Shown piece after piece: positions 5,178-7,451 of a stretch of DNA of 7,451 bases (within the stretch, counting starts at the first letter, position 1; every line of letters begins with the position of its first letter). A model generated the notes under the pieces. That model had not been told where the DNA came from and did no database searches. It saw only the letters and a program-made list of their open reading frames with translations. A program made the position numbers and the translations under genes. The stretch is from the NCBI GenBank assembly GCA_018830605.1, contig JAHJRZ010000084.1, positions 1 to 7,451 on the forward strand, given 5' to 3'. This DNA is from Patescibacteria group bacterium (GTDB lineage: Bacteria; Patescibacteriota; UBA1384; JAHJRZ01).

Positions 5178-6094
5178 ATAAGGAGAAAGGAATAGTCCTG
5201 GCGCTTGTCGCCGCTCTTATTTCTGGGGCGGCGGTCTTTCTTAATAAAGAGGGCATCTCACTCATCAAAGATAGTGATGTCTACACGACGGTTAAGAATA
5301 CTGGCACGGCCGTAATCGTTCTTTGTTTTTTTATTTTTACCCTGCGTCTTCAAGAATTTAAAAAGCTTAAAATTAAAGATTGGTTTTGGCTGGCTTTGAT
5401 TGGTTTGGTTGGCGGCAGTATTCCCTTTTTACTTTTTTTTCATGGCTTAGCATTAGCTTCGAATGCCTCCATCCCCAATCTAATCCATAAAACGCTCTTT
5501 ATTTGGGCCTCGGTCATGGCTGTTGTTTTTCTCAAGGAGAGGATTGGTAATGTTCAGATATTCGCTTTGGCACTTCTCTTGCTGGGCAATATTTTGATTT
5601 TGGGCCTGCCTAAGCATTTACAATTTGGACGAGCTGAAATTTTGATTCTACTGGCAACGTTTATCTGGGCGCTGGAAAATATTTTAGCCAAGATTTTGTT
5701 AAAAAGATTAAAATCAGAGGTGGTCGTTTTCGGTAGGATGTTTTTTGGTTCAATCTTTTTAATTTTTTATCTTTTCTTTACGCATAAAATTGGTTTGCTC
5801 TCTAGTATTTCAACTACCGGTTGGATTTGGGTGGCTATTGTTTCGGCGATACTGTTTGGCTATGTTGTTTTTTGGTATTCAGCTTTAAAATATTCGCCGG
5901 TGAGTCTCGTCACCTCAATCCTTGTTTTGGCTTCGCCTCTCACTTCAATGCTCGAATCGGTCTTTAGGACGCATAAATACTCCCCCCATCAGATTGGAGG
6001 AGTGCTTATCATCGTTCTTACCTTGATTTTGCTAATAGTAATATTAAAAAAAGCAAAATGGAGAAGATTATTACCCGCAACCTTGCGGGCTTAA
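5162..6094 (+). CDS. EamA/DMT-superfamily transporter, ten helices
   Basis: An integral membrane protein of 310 residues with two EamA repeats (about 10-147 and 158-295). Ten hydrophobic segments fall near 10-27, 42-62, 74-94, 108-125, 130-149, 160-180, 188-207, 219-240, 247-266 and 276-295. FLKERIG after the fourth helix is the usual drug/metabolite transporter feature, and ALKYSPVSLVTSI in the second half matches the corresponding 'A..... A.... L.P' region of the family. Substrates in this superfamily include amino acids, nucleotides and other metabolites; nothing in the sequence fixes one. The ATG at 5162 lies within the hypC end (16-base overlap). The last residues, WRRLLPATLRA, are encoded by a palindrome and overlap the next gene by 37 bases, so the tail may be a recent extension. 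Confidence 0.88.
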   Translation: MFKQLNKEKGIVLALVAALISGAAVFLNKEGISLIKDSDVYTTVKNTGTAVIVLCFFIFTLRLQEFKKLKIKDWFWLALIGLVGGSIPFLLFFHGLALASNASIPNLIHKTLFIWASVMAVVFLKERIGNVQIFALALLLLGNILILGLPKHLQFGRAEILILLATFIWALENILAKILLKRLKSEVVVFGRMFFGSIFLIFYLFFTHKIGLLSSISTTGWIWVAIVSAILFGYVVFWYSALKYSPVSLVTSILVLASPLTSMLESVFRTHKYSPHQIGGVLIIVLTLILLIVILKKAKWRRLLPATLRA

Positions 6095-6813
6095 CACTTT
6101 GTGCCCGTTATGCCTTTATGCCCAATAAGTTGAAATATTGCGGTCCTTCTAACGAGAGGACCCTTTTTGACTATGCGGCGAGTGGTCTTGTCGATGAAGG
6201 TCTGGTTGAAATGCTGGAAAAATTCGAGACAATGTATCCTTACTTAAAACTAATCGCGAAGGCAAATAAAATAAAAGACCCATTTGATAAGCGGGTTGTT
6301 GAGGCTTATTGGTTAGGTAATTCCTTACTCAATAAGGTTGAAATGAACAGCCTTTATTTGTCACTTCTTGATGATCACCATCTTAAAAAGAGGCTTAATA
6401 CTAAAATCTTCAATGAACTCATTTTTAAGATCCCCATTGGCGCAAAACCCCATCATGCCTTTCATGTGCTTAATATTTTCATAAGAACAGGGAAGGATAA
6501 AATTAAACATACCTTGAGTACTATGCAGAGTTGTATTATAACCGTAGGTAGAGTGAAGGGAGTTAGTAATACAGATGAGTTAACTGTTGAAGCGGATTCT
6601 TTAGATTTTCAAGAGGGCAAAATTATCGTAACTTACCGAGAAAGAAAAGTACGTTATAATTTTTTTAATCAGAAATTAATTGATGATATACAAATCGGAG
6701 ATTTTGTTTCATTGCATTGGGATTTTACTTGCGACAAATTAAATTTAAATCAAACAAATAAGTTGAGGGCTTGGAACCAGTACCATTTGAATTTGGCGAA
6801 TTTAACAATTTAG
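6058..6813 (+). CDS. Conserved protein resembling DUF6390, 251 aa
   Basis: Function is unknown. The sequence recalls a family I know as DUF6390, whose members have an N-terminal '(F/C)ARYA(F/Y).PN.L.YCGP' signature; from memory some occur beside [NiFe]-hydrogenase genes in Actinobacteria. Visible here: ARYAFMPNKLKYCGP (16-30), YPYLKLIA (60-67), DPFDKRVVEAYWLGNSLL (74-91), and a His-rich KPHHAFHV (130-137). About residues 160-225 look like a beta-rich end domain (CIITVGRVKGV ... GDFVSLHWDFTCDKL). C28, H132, H133, H136 and C225 could form a metal or cofactor site; that is inference. There is no signal peptide or membrane helix. The ATG at 6058 is kept because the family signature begins by residue 16. 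It overlaps the transporter gene by 37 bases, arguing for one transcript with gap and hypC. Confidence 0.68.
   Translation: MEKIITRNLAGLTLCARYAFMPNKLKYCGPSNERTLFDYAASGLVDEGLVEMLEKFETMYPYLKLIAKANKIKDPFDKRVVEAYWLGNSLLNKVEMNSLYLSLLDDHHLKKRLNTKIFNELIFKIPIGAKPHHAFHVLNIFIRTGKDKIKHTLSTMQSCIITVGRVKGVSNTDELTVEADSLDFQEGKIIVTYRERKVRYNFFNQKLIDDIQIGDFVSLHWDFTCDKLNLNQTNKLRAWNQYHLNLANLTI
6074..6089 (+). repeat. Short GC-rich palindrome in the gene overlap
   Basis: CCCGCAA (6074-6080) and TTGCGGG (6083-6089) are perfect 7-bp arms around two bases (CC). It lies within the 37-base overlap, 16 bases after the start of the downstream gene, and codes for the last residues of the transporter in one frame and ITRNLAG in the other. 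With no T-run it is not an intrinsic terminator. Confidence 0.75.
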
Positions 6814-6824
6814 CATATATTTTA

Positions 6825-6906
6825 TTCTTCGAGCGAGACCGAGCTAAACGAGGTCGAGTCGAGAAGTAATAATCTGTAGTTCTCGAGTCACTTCGTTCGC
6901 TCGAAC
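6825..6906. repeat. CGAG-rich imperfect palindromic repeats
   Basis: Two neighbouring blocks. The first (6825-6866) has outer arms CTTC/GAAG and inner arms GACC (6837-6840)/GGTC (6852-6855). The second (6879-6906) begins GTTCTCGAG and ends CGCTCGAAC, which pair with small bulges. Both are dominated by CGAG/CTCG words, like the hairpin inside uvrC at 2679-2696. It fills most of the space between the DUF6390-like stop and the next promoter; no ORF is credible in it. Confidence 0.7.
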
Positions 6907-6926
6907 AGTAATAAAAATACAAAATA

Positions 6927-6945
6927 CGGTCTGGGCCGCATTTTT
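6927..6945 (+). terminator. Possible intrinsic terminator after the gap-to-DUF6390 cluster
   Basis: CGGT (6927-6930) and GCCG (6935-6938) can form a short RNA stem (one G-U pair) with a CTGG loop, followed after CA by TTTTT (6941-6945). The stem is short, so efficiency is uncertain, but the position between the cluster and a new promoter fits. Confidence 0.4.
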
Positions 6946-6946
6946 G

Positions 6947-6974
6947 TTGACTTTTAGATAAAAATATGTATCAT
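6947..6974 (+). promoter_or_regulatory. Promoter for the pilin-like gene
   Basis: TTGACT (6947-6952) and TATCAT (6969-6974) are 16 bases apart, each one mismatch from the sigma-70 consensus. A start near 6981 would give a leader of about 45 bases. Base composition changes from AT-rich to GC-rich right after this element. Confidence 0.6.
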
Positions 6975-7026
6975 AGTAATTATGTGAGCGTCGTTAACCC
7001 AAGCGGAAGGAAGTGTCAGTCAACCA

Positions 7027-7451
7027 TGAAGAAGAGCGGTTTCACCCTGATTGAGGTGTTGATCGTCATCGTGGTCACTGCCATCCTGGCGGTGATCGTC
7101 ATTCCTCAACTGTTGGCTGCCGGACGAGAAGCGGGCGAATCCGCTCTGAAGGATCGCCTTCAAGAGATGCGGAACGCCATTAGGCTTTTCCATGCTGAGT
7201 GCGGCGACTTCCCGGCCAAGCTGGAGGACTTGGTGGCAACCACGGCCCCTGCCAAAGGTGGCAATGGCAAGGCCATCAGTGTCAACGATTTCCGCGAGCC
7301 GTACCTCCCGAATGCCAATGGTGAACTGCCGATGAATCCGTTCTCCGGCGGCGGCAATATGGTCGGCACGGACAGAGAGTGGATCTACACCCCGACAAAC
7401 GGTAATGTGAGGGCCAAATCCGGCATAGCCCAGAACGGCACCGACTACAGC
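7027..7451 (+). CDS. Type IV pilin/pseudopilin-like protein (3' end outside window)
   Basis: 141 codons are present. The N-terminus is a class III signal peptide: MKKSG|FTLIE, cut by prepilin peptidase before F6, with the conserved Glu at mature position 5. A single hydrophobic helix follows (VLIVIVVTAILAVIVIPQLL, ending about residue 30), then an amphipathic stretch REAGESALKDRLQEMRNAIRLFHAECGDFPAKLEDLV. This layout, with 'YLPNANGELPMNPFSGG' and 'DREWIYTPTNG' later, resembles GspG-like major pseudopilins of type II secretion as well as type IVa pilins; I cannot separate the two. The ATG at 7027 is the only good start; a GGAAGGAAG run lies at 7005-7013, rather far away. The coding sequence strongly prefers G or C in third positions (ATC, GTC, CTG, GCC), unlike all other genes here, which suggests transfer or a chimeric assembly. 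Confidence 0.85.

Noticed and set aside
6725..6922. Minus-strand 65-aa ORF over the CGAG-rich repeats
   Set aside because: Its Ser/Arg-rich translation comes from the repeats, and it runs into the end of the DUF6390-like gene.
7160..7369. Minus-strand 69-aa ORF in the pilin-like gene
   Set aside because: Long antisense frames are expected in GC-rich coding DNA; the plus strand has a clear prepilin signature.

Overview
The window looks like a piece of an AT-rich Candidate Phyla Radiation (Patescibacteria, probably Parcubacteria-type) chromosome. The signs are compact tail-to-head or overlapping genes, short versions of core enzymes (a UvrC without its C-terminal HhH region), an orphan winged-helix/Cas2-like protein of a kind common in this group, many small palindromic repeats between and even inside genes, and TGA used as a normal stop (which argues against Gracilibacteria). 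This assignment is inference from gene content, not from a marker tree.

Layout, all genes on the + strand: the 3' end of a prolyl-tRNA synthetase gene (2-217). Next comes a promoter-like region whose spacer is a CT microsatellite, then a REP-like double hairpin, then a small acidic protein of unknown function (389-766). An AT-rich gene-free stretch (767-1052) leads to a PaaX-like/Cas2-like protein (1053-1664), which lies between two copies of a 22-bp repeat. uvrC (1776-3092) overlaps tpiA (3089-3844) by an ATGA junction. Directly after tpiA is an extended -10 promoter and an 82-bp dyad made of eight ATGCGAAT-like units. It leads a tight cluster: gap (3952-4959), a HypC-like chaperone (4965-5177), a ten-helix EamA transporter (5162-6094) and a conserved protein resembling DUF6390 (6058-6813). 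After CGAG-rich repeats, a weak terminator and a clear promoter, the window ends inside a type IV pilin/pseudopilin-like gene (7027 onward) whose base composition is strikingly more GC-rich than everything before it.

How the genes work together: tpiA and gap are consecutive glycolytic steps. HypC, the EamA transporter and the DUF6390-like protein follow gap with tiny gaps or overlaps, so they are probably co-transcribed with it. A HypC homologue and a DUF6390-like protein together, with no hydrogenase or HypD/E/F gene in view, is the best candidate for an undescribed functional unit. Other points worth checking are two palindromes that appear to have been inserted in frame into uvrC (as Rickettsia palindromic elements do in their hosts), the long dyad in the gap leader, the CT tract that sets a promoter spacer, and the composition break at the pilin gene.
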